DNA from: Stagnimonas aquatica
Lineage (GTDB): Bacteria > Pseudomonadota > Gammaproteobacteria > Nevskiales > Nevskiaceae
Assembly: GCF_003730135.1 (NCBI RefSeq)
Contig: NZ_RJVO01000007.1
Coordinates: 1 to 64,000, forward strand
Direction: 5' to 3'
DNA: 64,000 nt
This document shows positions 28,671 through 37,915 of this stretch, piece after piece. The position numbers and the translations under genes are program-made. A model generated the notes under the pieces. That model saw only the letters and a list, made by a program, of their open reading frames with translations, made no database searches and had not been told where the DNA came from. The stretch's first letter is position 1. Every line of letters starts with the position of its first letter.

Positions 28671-29219
28671 GCGCAACTGCGGCTTCAGGCGCCCGGGCGA
28701 CAGCGGCTCACCGGCCGGCGCACCGATGACGATGGGCGCCACCGGGCGCTCGTCGGCGTCCAGCCCGAGGGCCTCGCGGCCTTCGCGCGAGGCCAGCCAG
28801 GGCTGGGCGCTACCGACCCAGCAGCTGCCCAGACCGACATTCTCGGCGGCCAGCATCAGGCTGTGGGCCGCCATCGCGCAGTCCATCTCGGCCATCCCTC
28901 CAGTCTGGGTGGCGCAGACCACCACCAGCGCGGGGGCCCGGTAGAACAGATTGAACTCCGCGCCCAAGGCGTCCGGCGTGGTCTCGTGTTCCCACTTGGC
29001 ACCGTGCCCGGAGCGGCGCAGCGCCTCGGTGGCGCTGTGGCCAAGGCGAGCCACCGCCGCCGGCTCCGAAACCACCACGAACGACCAGGGCTGGGTATTC
29101 ATGTGGCTGGGTGCCAGACAGGCAGCCTCGACCAGTTCGGCAAGGACTGCGGGATCGACCGGATCGGGCAGGTATTCGCGCACCGCGCGACGTTGCTTCA
29201 GGGCTTCCATCAGTTTCAT
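28656..29219 (-). CDS. Nitroreductase family protein
   Basis: FMN-dependent oxidoreductase of 187 residues. The FMN-binding start RRAVREYLPDPVD, APSHMNTQPWSFVVV and the C-terminal loop VAPIVIGAPAG are typical of the YdjA/RutE-like group. The ATG at 29219 gives the canonical N-terminus. The physiological substrate is unknown. It lies 29 bases downstream of the small coiled-coil gene and may be cotranscribed with it. Confidence 0.87.
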   Translation of the reverse strand: MKLMEALKQRRAVREYLPDPVDPAVLAELVEAACLAPSHMNTQPWSFVVVSEPAAVARLGHSATEALRRSGHGAKWEHETTPDALGAEFNLFYRAPALVVVCATQTGGMAEMDCAMAAHSLMLAAENVGLGSCWVGSAQPWLASREGREALGLDADERPVAPIVIGAPAGEPLSPGRLKPQLRWIRR

Positions 29220-29248
29220 GGGCGGGCTCCGCAGCGGTGGCGTCGGGC

Positions 29249-29518
29249 TTACTTGCGGAGCGCGTTCTTCAGCTCGGCATAGCCGGCCTTGAGCGCGTCC
29301 AGCAGCTGTTTGGCGGCGGCGTCGACCTTGGGCTCGGCACCGGCGGCGGCGCGCTGGGCGGCGCCCAGGCGATGCTTCAGGCTGTCCCAGTTGGTTTCCA
29401 GTTCGGACCAGCGGTCCTTGGCATCGGCCTTGAACAGGTGCGCCTGCAGGGCCAGTTCGTCGCGGATCAGTTCCAGCGCCTGGACGTCGTTGTGGAGAGC
29501 TTGCTTGAGTTGGGACAT
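29249..29518 (-). CDS. Small alpha-helical protein, function unknown
   Basis: An 89-residue, highly charged, all-helical protein with strong coiled-coil character (LIRDELALQAHLFKADAKDRWSEL and VDAAAKQLLDALKAGYAEL in successive segments). It resembles small stress-type proteins of proteobacteria in size and pattern, but I assign no function. No signal peptide or membrane segment. Probably an operon with the nitroreductase gene. Confidence 0.65.
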   Translation of the reverse strand: MSQLKQALHNDVQALELIRDELALQAHLFKADAKDRWSELETNWDSLKHRLGAAQRAAAGAEPKVDAAAKQLLDALKAGYAELKNALRK

Positions 29519-29724
29519 GGCGAAAACCTCGGTGAGCGGTGGGCGTGGCAGCAGTCTGCTGGCCCAGCCCCGGCCACGCCTTGACCTGGGTCAATCGTCT
29601 CGAACGACCAGCCCGGACCGATGGCAAGTACCTGATTTTCATGACGGTTTACTCAGGTCTTGGCCGGTTTCGCGGCCGTGCGGACGGCGCTAAGCTCCGC
29701 CTCCCGCTGCCGGACGCCACTGCC

Positions 29725-31524
29725 ATGCCCTTCTCCCGATTCCTGCTCTGCGCGCTCGGCGCCCTGCTGCTGTCCGCCTGCGGTTCCAGCCAACCGGCCT
29801 CCGGGGGCCGCAGCAACACCGCCGGCTACGACGCCCTGCGGGCGCCGGCGGTGGATAAGGCCATCGTCTACGACGGCACCATCCCCGCCGCCGACGGCGA
29901 GACCATCGGCATCACCGTCTACCAGCCGGCGCTGGCCGCCGATGCCGCCGCGCCGCTGGTGATCCACGGCCACGGCTTCGGCCTGTCGCGCAACAAGGAC
30001 TTCGACACGGCCAACCCGGTGGCCGCCTTCCTGGGCGCGGATGTCACCAGCGATGCCGGCCGCCTGGCCTGGAACAGCGGCTATTACGTGATCAGCTTCG
30101 ACCAGCGCGGCTTCGGCGATTCCAGCGGACCGATCACGGTGATGGACCCGGCCGTCGACGGTCGCAACATCAGCACCATCCTCGACTGGGCGGAAGCCAA
30201 CCTGCCTCACCTCGCCCGCCGGCGCGGCGACCCGGTGGTGGGCGCGGTGGGCCTGAGCTATGGCGGCGGCTTCCAACTGATCGGCAGCGCCGTCGATGCG
30301 CGCTTCGATGCCCTGGTGCCCACCGCCACCTGGAACGATCTCCGCTACAGCCTGGCGCCGGCCGGCGTGCCCAAGACCATCTGGCTCGACATCCTGGTGG
30401 CCGCCGGCGGCGCCACCGCCGGCTTCCAATTCGAGCCCTTCGTCTACACCGCCTTCCTGCAGGCGACGCTGGGCACGGTCAGCCAGGCCAGCCTGGACGA
30501 GTTCGAGAAGCGCAGCTTCGCCTCCTACTGCGCCGGCACGCGCGCCGACGGTGCCGGGGTGCCGGCGGTGAATGCTTTCTTCGTGCAGGGCGCCAACGAT
30601 GTCCTGTTCAACATGAACGAGGCGGCCGCCAATCTCGACTGCCTGCGCAGCCGTGGCCACGACGCCCGTCTGCTGGTGCAGACCAACGGCCACATCATCC
30701 CGGCCCTGCAGTCGGCCGGCCGGCAGATCCTGTTCGGCGTCGACGAGAACCTCCGCTGCGGTGGCCAGAGCTACAGCACCGCAGCGATGATGCTGGACTT
30801 CCTCGACCAGAAGCTGAAGCGCCAGGCACCCGGCGCCCAGTCGCCGCCGGCCCTGTGCGTTTCGCTGACGCCGGATCAGGGCCTGCTGCTGACGAGCCTG
30901 CCGCGCGGCGGTCAGACCCTTGCCGTTGCCGAGACCCAGGTGATCCCCGGCGCCGTCGGCCAGATCGTGAATCTGCTGCGTGGCCTGCCGCTGCAAACCT
31001 TGCTGAGCAGCCTCGCCGGCCTGGGCCCGGAGGCGATCAATTTGATCCTCGACATCCTCCAGAACCCGCCTGGCAGCAACGCCGGCTACGGCCCCGACTT
31101 CCTCGCCCTGTTGCCGCGCATCGTCAACCTGCTGCCCTACGAGCTGCTACAGCAACTCACCGCCGCGCCGGTGTACGTGCCGCTGTACAGCGTCAGCGGC
31201 GATCAGGCGCTGGCCGGCATCCCGCAGGCCAGCCTCAGCTTCGCCGGCGGCCTCAACAGCCCGCCGCTGTTCGTTGGACTGGGCCTGCGCCGTGGCGCGG
31301 CTGGCGACGCGGTGGCGGTGAGCGATCAGGTGACGCCAGTGCGGGCCAGCGGCGCGGTAGCGCTGGATTTGGCCGGCGTGCGCGCGGCGCTGTCGGCCGG
31401 CGACGAGATCGGCCTGCTGCTCTACGGCTTTCACCCCTACTACCTCAACAACTCCATTCTCTCGCTGGCACCGGTGCCGGTGACGGTCAGCGGCACGGTG
31501 AGTCTGCCGCTGGTGAGCCGCTGA
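29725..31524 (+). CDS. Alpha/beta-hydrolase lipoprotein (CocE/X-Pro peptidase-like)
   Basis: A 599-residue exported hydrolase. The start ATG gives a lipoprotein signal (LLCALGALLLSACGSS). The hydrolase domain (about 55-370) has the oxyanion motif HGHGFGL, the nucleophile serine in VGLSYGGG near 178, and a plausible histidine in QTNGHIIP. The C-terminal 200 residues resemble the beta-sandwich of CocE/X-Pro dipeptidyl peptidases, but also carry a helical insertion (VNLLRGLPLQTLLSSL). Esterase or peptidase activity is possible. It belongs to a local group of secreted hydrolases. Confidence 0.75.
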   Translation: MPFSRFLLCALGALLLSACGSSQPASGGRSNTAGYDALRAPAVDKAIVYDGTIPAADGETIGITVYQPALAADAAAPLVIHGHGFGLSRNKDFDTANPVAAFLGADVTSDAGRLAWNSGYYVISFDQRGFGDSSGPITVMDPAVDGRNISTILDWAEANLPHLARRRGDPVVGAVGLSYGGGFQLIGSAVDARFDALVPTATWNDLRYSLAPAGVPKTIWLDILVAAGGATAGFQFEPFVYTAFLQATLGTVSQASLDEFEKRSFASYCAGTRADGAGVPAVNAFFVQGANDVLFNMNEAAANLDCLRSRGHDARLLVQTNGHIIPALQSAGRQILFGVDENLRCGGQSYSTAAMMLDFLDQKLKRQAPGAQSPPALCVSLTPDQGLLLTSLPRGGQTLAVAETQVIPGAVGQIVNLLRGLPLQTLLSSLAGLGPEAINLILDILQNPPGSNAGYGPDFLALLPRIVNLLPYELLQQLTAAPVYVPLYSVSGDQALAGIPQASLSFAGGLNSPPLFVGLGLRRGAAGDAVAVSDQVTPVRASGAVALDLAGVRAALSAGDEIGLLLYGFHPYYLNNSILSLAPVPVTVSGTVSLPLVSR

Positions 31525-31537
31525 CGGCGCCGGGCGA

Positions 31538-32827
31538 TCAGGGCGCACGGAGCACTTCCGCCGCCGCGCGCTCGCCGGCCCGCACCGCGCCTTCGAAGTA
31601 GCCGGCATAGCGGGCGGCGCTTTCGGTGCCCGCCCAATGCAGCCTGCCGACCGGCTCGGCACCGGCCGCCGCCAGCGCCGCGTAGGCACCCGGCCGGGGC
31701 CAGGCCAGATAGCCGCCGAGCACGTAGGGGTCCAGATGCCAGGACTTCTCGTGAACGCTGAGCGGGCTGCGTGCGCGCTCGCCGAAATGGCGTGCGAGGG
31801 TCGCCAGCAACAGATCACGTCGCTGCTGGGGGTCGAGCGCATCGAGTTCGCGCGCCGCCTGCCCTGGCACCAGGGTGCAGAGGTGGCCGGGACCGTTGGG
31901 AGGCGAGACATCGACCACGGCAGACAGCGGGCCGTCGAGCAGCAGCAGTTCGCCGCTGAGCCCGGCCTCGCGCCAGAACGGCCGGTCGTAGACCACGATC
32001 AGCTTGTAGATCGTGCCCATGAAGCTGTCGCGCTGCACCCGGGCACGCGGCTCCGGCAAGGCCGGATGGTGGTGGATCGCCTCGGCGACCGGTGGGGCGC
32101 AGGCGATCACCACCCGCCTCGCGCGCAGCAGCTGATCGGCGGTGCGTACCGTCACCCCGGTCTCGTCGCGAACCAGTTCCACAACCCTTTGCTTGAGCAT
32201 CAGGTCCGCCCCCAACTCCGCCGCCAGCGCCGTGGCCAGGCCACCGGCGCCGCCGGATAGCAGCGACTCCTGCCCTCCGCCCTTGAAGCGGAGCATCTTG
32301 AACAGCCCGCCCGAGGTGTTGAGGGTCGCGGCCAGCGCGCGCAGGGAAATCCGCTGCGGATCGGTCGAGCTCAGCGCCGAGGCGGCGATCTCCACCAGGC
32401 GTCGCCCGCGCGGCGACCGGATGCCGGACAGCCAGTCGGCGAGGGTCTGTTCGTCACTGAGTTCCGGAGCGCGACCCGCCATCCGGTGGAGACGCAGCAG
32501 CGCCAGCACCGCCGCCAAGCCACCGGGTGACAGCAGCGAAACCGGACGGCCCGCTTCGCGGACCAGCATCCGGCCACGGGTGTGCGTGGGGAACAGGTGC
32601 ATGCCGAACTCCCGTGCCAGCGCGGTGACGCGGTCGTGACCGTGTCCGATCCACTGGCCACCCAGATCGACCGGGGTGCCGGCCGCCGAGAAAACGGTGA
32701 GCGCGCGGCCGCCCACCCGGTCCGCCGCTTCGAGTACACACAGGCGGCGACCGGCCTGCCGCAGCACCCGGGCCGCGACCAGGCCGGAGAGGCCGGCGCC
32801 CACCACAATCACATCAACAGTCTGCAT
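31538..32827 (-). CDS. FAD-dependent flavin amine oxidase
   Basis: Monoamine-oxidase-like protein of 429 residues. The FAD-binding motif is VIVVGAGLSGLVAARVL at the N-terminus with the downstream GGRA; DLGGQWIG and the C-terminal GRLHWAGTESA also match. It would oxidise an amine to an aldehyde with release of ammonia and peroxide; the substrate is unknown. GGGAGG precedes the chosen ATG at 32827. It is divergent from a TetR-type regulator, with a palindromic operator candidate between them, so repression by that regulator is likely. Confidence 0.87.
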   Translation of the reverse strand: MQTVDVIVVGAGLSGLVAARVLRQAGRRLCVLEAADRVGGRALTVFSAAGTPVDLGGQWIGHGHDRVTALAREFGMHLFPTHTRGRMLVREAGRPVSLLSPGGLAAVLALLRLHRMAGRAPELSDEQTLADWLSGIRSPRGRRLVEIAASALSSTDPQRISLRALAATLNTSGGLFKMLRFKGGGQESLLSGGAGGLATALAAELGADLMLKQRVVELVRDETGVTVRTADQLLRARRVVIACAPPVAEAIHHHPALPEPRARVQRDSFMGTIYKLIVVYDRPFWREAGLSGELLLLDGPLSAVVDVSPPNGPGHLCTLVPGQAARELDALDPQQRRDLLLATLARHFGERARSPLSVHEKSWHLDPYVLGGYLAWPRPGAYAALAAAGAEPVGRLHWAGTESAARYAGYFEGAVRAGERAAAEVLRAP

Positions 32828-32847
32828 TCCGGACCTCCCGACGGATT

Positions 32848-32905
32848 CGTAATAAAACAACCGTCTCACAAAAAGGTCAGGTTATGCAACTCACGTTTTA
32901 TAACG
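32848..32905. promoter_or_regulatory. Operator candidate between amine oxidase and TetR genes
   Basis: CGTAATAAAAC and GTTTTATAACG are inverted repeats matching at 10 of 11 positions, 36 bases apart. They lie in an AT-rich patch within GC-rich DNA, covering the likely -10/-35 regions of both divergent genes. Confidence 0.5.
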
Positions 32906-32917
32906 ATAGACTGCGCC

Positions 32918-33481
32918 ATGCCCCGGCAAGTCAACCCTGAAGACCGCCTCGCCCTGATCCACGACGCCGTGATCGCGATCGCGGTGCAGTCCGGCTTCGC
33001 GGCCGTCACGATCCGGGCCGTCGCCCAGCACATCGGTGCCTCGACCTCGGCCGTGACCCACTACCTGAGCGGCCGCGATGAACTGCTCCGCGAAGCGATC
33101 CGGCGCGAAATCGGCCTGCTGCAGGCAAACGCCGAACGCGCGACCGCCGGCCTGGACGATGCCGCCGCCCTGCGCGCCTTCATCGAATGGGCGGTGCTGA
33201 CCCGCGACGAACAGAGCCACCGACTATGGCTGGCACTGGTGCTCGGCGCCGGCAGCGACCCGGTGCTGCGCGAGGAACTTGACCGCTTCAACGCCTGGTG
33301 GAGCCAGCAGATCCAGCGGCGCGTCGATGGCATCCGCCCGGCCCGGCCGGAACTGCTGGTCGATCTGCTGAACGTCGTGGTCGATGGCCTGATCGTCAGC
33401 GCCTTCGACGCCGGCCAGCCCTGGGCCCAGGACCGTCGCGCGCGGCTGCTGGAGGCGGTCTGGCGGGCGGTCGGCCAGTAG
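32918..33481 (+). CDS. TetR family transcriptional regulator
   Basis: A 187-residue DNA-binding repressor. The helix-turn-helix is at about 28-55 (TIRAVAQHIGASTSAVTHYL), followed by a helical ligand-binding domain. The ATG at 32918 was chosen from the domain boundary; the open frame runs further upstream into the amine oxidase gene. The divergent arrangement suggests control of the amine oxidase and of its own gene. The inducer is not evident. Confidence 0.85.
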   Translation: MPRQVNPEDRLALIHDAVIAIAVQSGFAAVTIRAVAQHIGASTSAVTHYLSGRDELLREAIRREIGLLQANAERATAGLDDAAALRAFIEWAVLTRDEQSHRLWLALVLGAGSDPVLREELDRFNAWWSQQIQRRVDGIRPARPELLVDLLNVVVDGLIVSAFDAGQPWAQDRRARLLEAVWRAVGQ

Positions 33482-33541
33482 CGAGGTCTGCGCTCACCGA
33501 CGAAGGCCGGCCCGGAGGTCGCTGGCGGCGGCCGAAACGGA

Positions 33542-33618
33542 TGGTGCGCCCGGCAGGAGTCGAACCTGCGACCCCGCTCTTAGGAGGAGCGTGCTCTATC
33601 CAGCTGAGCTACGGGCGC
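33542..33618 (-). tRNA. tRNA-Arg (anticodon CCU)
   Basis: A complete 77-base cloverleaf: acceptor GCGCCCG, D-arm AGCTCAGCTGGATAGAGC, anticodon loop CTCCTAA with anticodon CCT, T-arm GCAGGTTCGACTCCTGC, and encoded CCA. It reads the rare AGG codon. No att-type repeat of its 3' end was noticed in the window. Confidence 0.96.
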
Positions 33619-33722
33619 GTGGGGGACGCCATGGTAAAGCCTAGGGACGCGGCACGTCTCGTCTGGCGAGCGCGGACCGGGATGGCGAGAATGCGGGCCT
33701 CACCACTCTGGATCAGCCCGCC

Positions 33723-35012
33723 GTGAACAGCGCACCCACGCGATCTGCCTGCGGCCTGTTGCTGCTGACGCTCGGCCTGACCGGCTGCGGCGCCTCGTCC
33801 GAAGCACCGGCCGTCAGCGACGGCGCCGAAGCGGCCCAGCACTCGCGCTACCTGCCGACGCCGGACCCCGATCCCTTCTACGCGCCGCCCACGCCACTGC
33901 TGGCGCTGCCGCCCGGCAGCCTCCTGCGCTCGCGCGAGGTCCGCTTCGCGCCGCTGGGCCTGCCGCTGCCCTACCCGGCCTGGCAGCTTCAGTACCTGTC
34001 CACCGATGTCCATGGCCGGCCGCAGGCGCAGACCGCCGTGGTGGTGCAGCCGCTGACGCCGGCCCTGAGCGGCCAACGCCCGCTGCTCTCCTACCACTTC
34101 TTCACCGACAGCCTGGGCCTGCAATGCCAGCCGACGCGGCAGGTCACCGGCAGCCTGGCCAACCGCGATACCCAGGTGGAAACGCTGGAATACCTGCCGC
34201 AACTGCTGGCCCTCGGCTGGACGCTGATCTTCCCCGACTACCAGGGGCCGGACGCCGCCTTCGGCGTCGGCCGCGTCTACGCGCCGATCATTCTCGACGG
34301 CATCCGCGCTGCCGAATCCTTCGAGCCGCTGGGCCTGGCGGGCCGCGACACGCCGGTGGGCATGATGGGCTACTCCGGCGGCGCCATCGCCACCGGCTGG
34401 GCGGCGGCGCTACAGCCGCGCTACGCGCCGGAGCTGAATCTGGTGGGCGTCGCCGCCGGCGGCCTGCCGGCCAATCTGGAGGCCTCCTTCCCGGCCTTCG
34501 AGGCCGCCGCCAGCAATTTCAAGCTCGCCTTCAGCATGCTGATCGGCATCCAGCGCGCCTACCCGCAATTTCTGCCGCCGGGGCTGCTCAACGCCGCAGG
34601 CGAGCGTAGCGCCGAGGCGGTGAAGGACGGCTGCGGCGGCGCCACCACCGATGGCTCGGCGGTGCCAACGGGTCTCTATAGCGACTATCTGAGCGTCGAG
34701 GACTTCTACGCGACGCCGGGCGCGCGGCAGGTGTTCCCGCTACTGGACCTCAAGCAGGCCGGAGTGGCGCCGAGTGCGGATGTCTACCTCTACCATCAAG
34801 AGGACGACGAGCTGGTCCCCGTCGAGGAAACCGCCGCCCTGGCGGACCACTGGTGCGCGGCCGGCACCCCGGTGCACTTCCAGCGTGCCAGCCCCGGCAA
34901 TCACACCGCCGGCGGCGCGCTGGCGGTGCCGGGGCAGTGGCTGTATCTGCTCAGCCGCTTCGCCGGCGCGACCGAGCCGGTGCTACCGCCCGGCACCGAG
35001 AGCTGCAACTAG
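33723..35012 (+). CDS. Secreted lipase/esterase (LIP family) lipoprotein
   Basis: A 429-residue predicted lipoprotein starting with GTG, lipobox LTLGLTGCGAS. The sequence resembles secretory lipases: LLSYHFFTDSLGLQCQPT, FPDYQGPDAAFGVGR, and the nucleophile serine in MMGYSGGAIATGWAA near 220. The acid and base residues are likely in YLYHQEDDELVPVEET (Asp) and GNHTAGG (His). It would hydrolyse acyl esters at the cell surface or outside. No helper gene adjoins it. Confidence 0.8.
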   Translation: MNSAPTRSACGLLLLTLGLTGCGASSEAPAVSDGAEAAQHSRYLPTPDPDPFYAPPTPLLALPPGSLLRSREVRFAPLGLPLPYPAWQLQYLSTDVHGRPQAQTAVVVQPLTPALSGQRPLLSYHFFTDSLGLQCQPTRQVTGSLANRDTQVETLEYLPQLLALGWTLIFPDYQGPDAAFGVGRVYAPIILDGIRAAESFEPLGLAGRDTPVGMMGYSGGAIATGWAAALQPRYAPELNLVGVAAGGLPANLEASFPAFEAAASNFKLAFSMLIGIQRAYPQFLPPGLLNAAGERSAEAVKDGCGGATTDGSAVPTGLYSDYLSVEDFYATPGARQVFPLLDLKQAGVAPSADVYLYHQEDDELVPVEETAALADHWCAAGTPVHFQRASPGNHTAGGALAVPGQWLYLLSRFAGATEPVLPPGTESCN

Positions 35013-35036
35013 ACCAATGACCGGAAGCGGCGACAC

Positions 35037-35789
35037 TCAGCGCGCCGCCACCTGGCCGAGGAAGGCGCGCAGGCGCTCGTTGCTGGCGCTGGTGAAGAAG
35101 GCTTCGGGCGCGTCCTGATAGACCAGCTCGCCGCGATCCATGAACAGCACGCGGTCGGCGACCGCGCGGGCAAAGCCCATCTCGTGGGTGACCACCACCA
35201 TGGTCATGCCCTCGGCGGCGAGATCCTTCATCACGTCCAGCACCTCGCCGACCTTTTCCGGGTCCAGCGCCGAGGTGGGTTCATCGAACAGCATCACCCG
35301 AGGCTGCATCGCCAGGGCGCGGGCGATGGCGACGCGCTGCTGCTGGCCGCCGGAAAGTTGCGCGGGCCGGTTGCCAGCCTTGTCGGCCAGGCCCACTTTC
35401 GCCAGCAGGGCCTCGGCGCGGCTGCGCGCCTGTGCCGCCGGCAGCTTTAGCACCTCCACCGGCGCCAGCATGATGTTTTCCAGCGCGGTCATGTGCGGAA
35501 ACAGATTGAACTGCTGGAACACCATGCCGGCATGGGTGCGCAGCGCGTTGAGGTCGGTCTTGGCGGCGTGCACCGAGATGCCGTCCATCAGGATCTCGCC
35601 GCTGCTGATGCTCTCCAGCGCGTTGAGCGTGCGCAGCAGGGTGGACTTGCCCGAGCCGCTAGGCCCGATGATGCAAACCACCTCGCCGCGATTGATCGCC
35701 AGAGACACGCCCTTCAGTGCAAGGGTGCCGTTGGGGTAGCGCTTCTCGACCTCGCGGGCTTCGATCAGCACTTCTTGCTCGGTATTCAT
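35037..35789 (-). CDS. Polar amino-acid ABC transporter, ATP-binding protein
   Basis: GlnQ/HisP-type ATPase of 250 residues. Walker [10 protein letters not shown] near 43, Q-loop [11 protein letters not shown], signature LSGGQQQR, Walker [14 protein letters not shown] and H-loop THEMGFA are all intact. The ATG at 35789 excludes an upstream frame read from a REP-like repeat. It is the third gene of a binding protein-permease-ATPase operon, separated from the permease gene by that REP-like doublet. Substrate: a polar or basic amino acid. The nearby ast genes make arginine an attractive but unproven candidate. Confidence 0.92.
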   Translation of the reverse strand: MNTEQEVLIEAREVEKRYPNGTLALKGVSLAINRGEVVCIIGPSGSGKSTLLRTLNALESISSGEILMDGISVHAAKTDLNALRTHAGMVFQQFNLFPHMTALENIMLAPVEVLKLPAAQARSRAEALLAKVGLADKAGNRPAQLSGGQQQRVAIARALAMQPRVMLFDEPTSALDPEKVGEVLDVMKDLAAEGMTMVVVTHEMGFARAVADRVLFMDRGELVYQDAPEAFFTSASNERLRAFLGQVAAR

Positions 35790-35813
35790 GGCAGCTTGGC
35801 CTACGACAGTCCA

Positions 35814-35926
35814 CTCCCCCGCCTGCGGGGGAGGGTTAGGGTGGGGGCGGTGCCCCCGCCGCAGAGGGAACAGCAACGCCCCCTCCTCAATCCTCCCCCG
35901 CAAGCGAGGGAGGAGGCTAAAAGCAA
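35814..35926. repeat. REP-like doublet between permease and ATPase genes
   Basis: Two inverted units of the CTCCCCCGCCTGCGGGGGAG type with GGTTAGGGTGGGGGC, the same family as the elements in and near flgJ. It fills almost the whole intercistronic gap and could reduce ATPase expression relative to the upstream genes. Confidence 0.82.
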
Positions 35927-35933
35927 AGCGCCG

Positions 35934-36869
35934 CTAGTCATGAGCCATCTTCTTTTCAAGCTTGCGCACGTACACCGACAGCGCGCCGGTGAGCAGCAGG
36001 TACATCAGTGCGACGGTGAACCAGACCTCGAAGGGGCTGAAGGTGGAACTCACCACCTCGCGACCGGCCTTGGTGAGATCGGTGAGCGCCATGATCGAGA
36101 CCAGGGAGGAATCCTTGATGAGGTTAATGCCCTGCCCCGCCAGCGGCGGCAGCGAGCGCTTGAGCGCCTGCGGCAGCACCACCTTGCGCATGCCCTGCCA
36201 GTGACTCATGCCCAGCGAGCGCGCCGCCTCCATCTGGCCCTTGGGCACCGCCTCGATGCCGGCGCGGACGATCTCGGCGACATAGGCGCCGGTGAACACC
36301 GCCAGCGAGGTGACGCCGGCGACGAAGCCGGAAAGATTCAGCACCGTGCCGAGGAAGAAATAGACGATGAACATCTGCACGAGCAACGGCGTGCCGCGGA
36401 TCAGCTCGACGTAGATCGCCGCCAGATCGCGCGCCGCCGGGTTGTGCGCCACCCGGCCGAGGCCGGCGATCAGGCCCAGCACCAGCGCGAACACCAGCGA
36501 CAGCGCCGAAATCTTCAGCGTCACCCACAGGCCGACCAGCAGCGGCCCCGGAGTGATGCCGGCCTTCTTGCCGACGGTATTGCCGGCGAACACGATCTCG
36601 CCGTCGGAGACCTGCACCACGTCGATCTCGGGGATCACCTGCGCCTCACCGCCCAGCAGCGGCGTGATGCGGATCTGCTTGCCGCTCACGGCGACGGTGC
36701 CGTCAAACGGCGCGGGGACTTCCTCGCCGCCGGTCACCAGCAGGTATTCCGGCACCCGCTCCCAGCGCCACTGGTAATTGACCTTGAGCGTCGCCCAGTA
36801 CATGCCGGCACCGATCAACAGCACCAGCGCCACCGTCAGCAGGCGCCACCAGGGACTGGCCGGCCTCAT
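35934..36869 (-). CDS. Polar amino-acid ABC transporter, permease
   Basis: HisM/GlnP-type permease of 311 residues, longer than the usual 220. TM1 (about 10-28) is followed by some 85 residues that should lie in the periplasm, then five membrane segments with the EAA loop (EAARSLGMSHWQGMRKVVLPQALK). The family motif ELIRGTPLLVQMFIVYF is present. Start at 36869 overlaps the stop of the binding-protein gene (ATGA). The single permease gene suggests a homodimer. The periplasmic insert may help to dock the binding protein. Confidence 0.9.
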   Translation of the reverse strand: MRPASPWWRLLTVALVLLIGAGMYWATLKVNYQWRWERVPEYLLVTGGEEVPAPFDGTVAVSGKQIRITPLLGGEAQVIPEIDVVQVSDGEIVFAGNTVGKKAGITPGPLLVGLWVTLKISALSLVFALVLGLIAGLGRVAHNPAARDLAAIYVELIRGTPLLVQMFIVYFFLGTVLNLSGFVAGVTSLAVFTGAYVAEIVRAGIEAVPKGQMEAARSLGMSHWQGMRKVVLPQALKRSLPPLAGQGINLIKDSSLVSIMALTDLTKAGREVVSSTFSPFEVWFTVALMYLLLTGALSVYVRKLEKKMAHD

Positions 36870-37672
36870 TGCACGTTCTTCAGCCAGGCGGTGCCCTGGA
36901 ACCAGCGCTGGTAGAGCACGTCGTAGGTGCCGTCGTTCTTGATCGACAGCAGGAAGTTGTTCAGCCAGTTCTCGAAGTCGGGATCGCCCTTGCGGAACGC
37001 CCAGCCCAGCGCCTCCTTGGTGAAGGGTTCGGGCAGCAGGCTGACGCCTTCCGGATACTGGTTGGCGTAGATGGCGAGAAACGGAAAGTCGTAGATGAAG
37101 GCATCGGCGCGGCCGTTCTTCACCTCCAGCGCGGCATCGGCTTCGGTCTCGAAGCGCTTGATCCTGGCCCTGGTCATCATCCGTGTGGCGGTGATGTCGC
37201 CGGAGGTGCCCAGCTTGGTGGCGATGGTGTACTTGGGGTCGTCGAGCTGCCGGGCCTCGCTGATCTTGCCCTTGAGCTTGCTGCTGAGCAGCGCCGCCTG
37301 GCCGACCACGATGTAGGGCTGGCTGAAGTTCACCTGGGCGTTGCGCTCCGGGGTGATGGTCATGCCGCCCATGATGATGTCGAACTTGTCGGTGAGCAGG
37401 GCCGGGATGATGCCGTCCCACTGGGTGTTGACGAAGCTGACTTTCACCTTCAGCACGCTCGCCATCTTCTTGGCCAGATCAACGTCGAAGCCGATGATGT
37501 TGCCGTTCTTGTCGCGCATCTCGAAGGGCATGTAACCGGCTTCCAGCCCCACCCGCAGCTCGCCGCGCTTCATGATCTGGTTGAGCGTGGATTTTTCCCA
37601 CAGCGCCTGGTCCGAGGCCAGGGCCGGGACGGCGAGCACGAGCGCAAGCAGCGCGGTGAACCAGCGTTTCAT
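36866..37672 (-). CDS. Periplasmic polar amino-acid-binding protein
   Basis: Family 3 solute-binding protein of 268 residues with a signal peptide (FTALLALVLAVPALA). Typical motifs are GELRVGLEAGYMPFEM, GFDVDLAKKMASVL, DIIMGGMTITPERN and the C-terminal ALGWAFRKGDPDFENWLNNFL. The ATG at 37672 was chosen from the signal peptide. First gene of the transporter operon. The binding pocket cannot be read precisely enough to name the amino acid. Confidence 0.92.
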   Translation of the reverse strand: MKRWFTALLALVLAVPALASDQALWEKSTLNQIMKRGELRVGLEAGYMPFEMRDKNGNIIGFDVDLAKKMASVLKVKVSFVNTQWDGIIPALLTDKFDIIMGGMTITPERNAQVNFSQPYIVVGQAALLSSKLKGKISEARQLDDPKYTIATKLGTSGDITATRMMTRARIKRFETEADAALEVKNGRADAFIYDFPFLAIYANQYPEGVSLLPEPFTKEALGWAFRKGDPDFENWLNNFLLSIKNDGTYDVLYQRWFQGTAWLKNVQ

Positions 37673-37759
37673 GAGCGGTCGGTATTCGGGAGCATTGGTT
37701 TTTAGTCTAGCCGCATGCAGGCAATAAACATTCCTTTCGGCGCTGCTTGCGTGGCGGCC

Positions 37760-37860
37760 ACCCCTCCGTCGCCTTCGGCGCCACCTCCCCTGCACACAGG
37801 GGAGGCATTCGCTGTGCCTCCCCTACTTGTAGGGCAGGTGGCGCGTAGCGCCAGAGGGGT
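37760..37860. repeat. Inverted-repeat element (second REP-like type)
   Basis: The ends ACCCCTC and GAGGGGT are complementary. Inside, GGCGCCACCTCCCC and GGGCAGGTGGCGCG pair imperfectly, with a further GGGGAGG hairpin. The sequence type differs from the flgJ-type doublets. It sits between the binding-protein and M20 hydrolase genes, which are divergent. Confidence 0.65.
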
Positions 37861-37915
37861 CCAGCGGTGGCTGATCGCAAAACCTTCGCAAAGCTACAGG
37901 CCCTAGAATCCCGCC

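Noticed and set aside
33542-33618. tRNA-Arg as the integration site of the CRISPR block
   Set aside because: The block starts 8 kb away, no integrase is present and I saw no copy of the tRNA 3' end at the borders.
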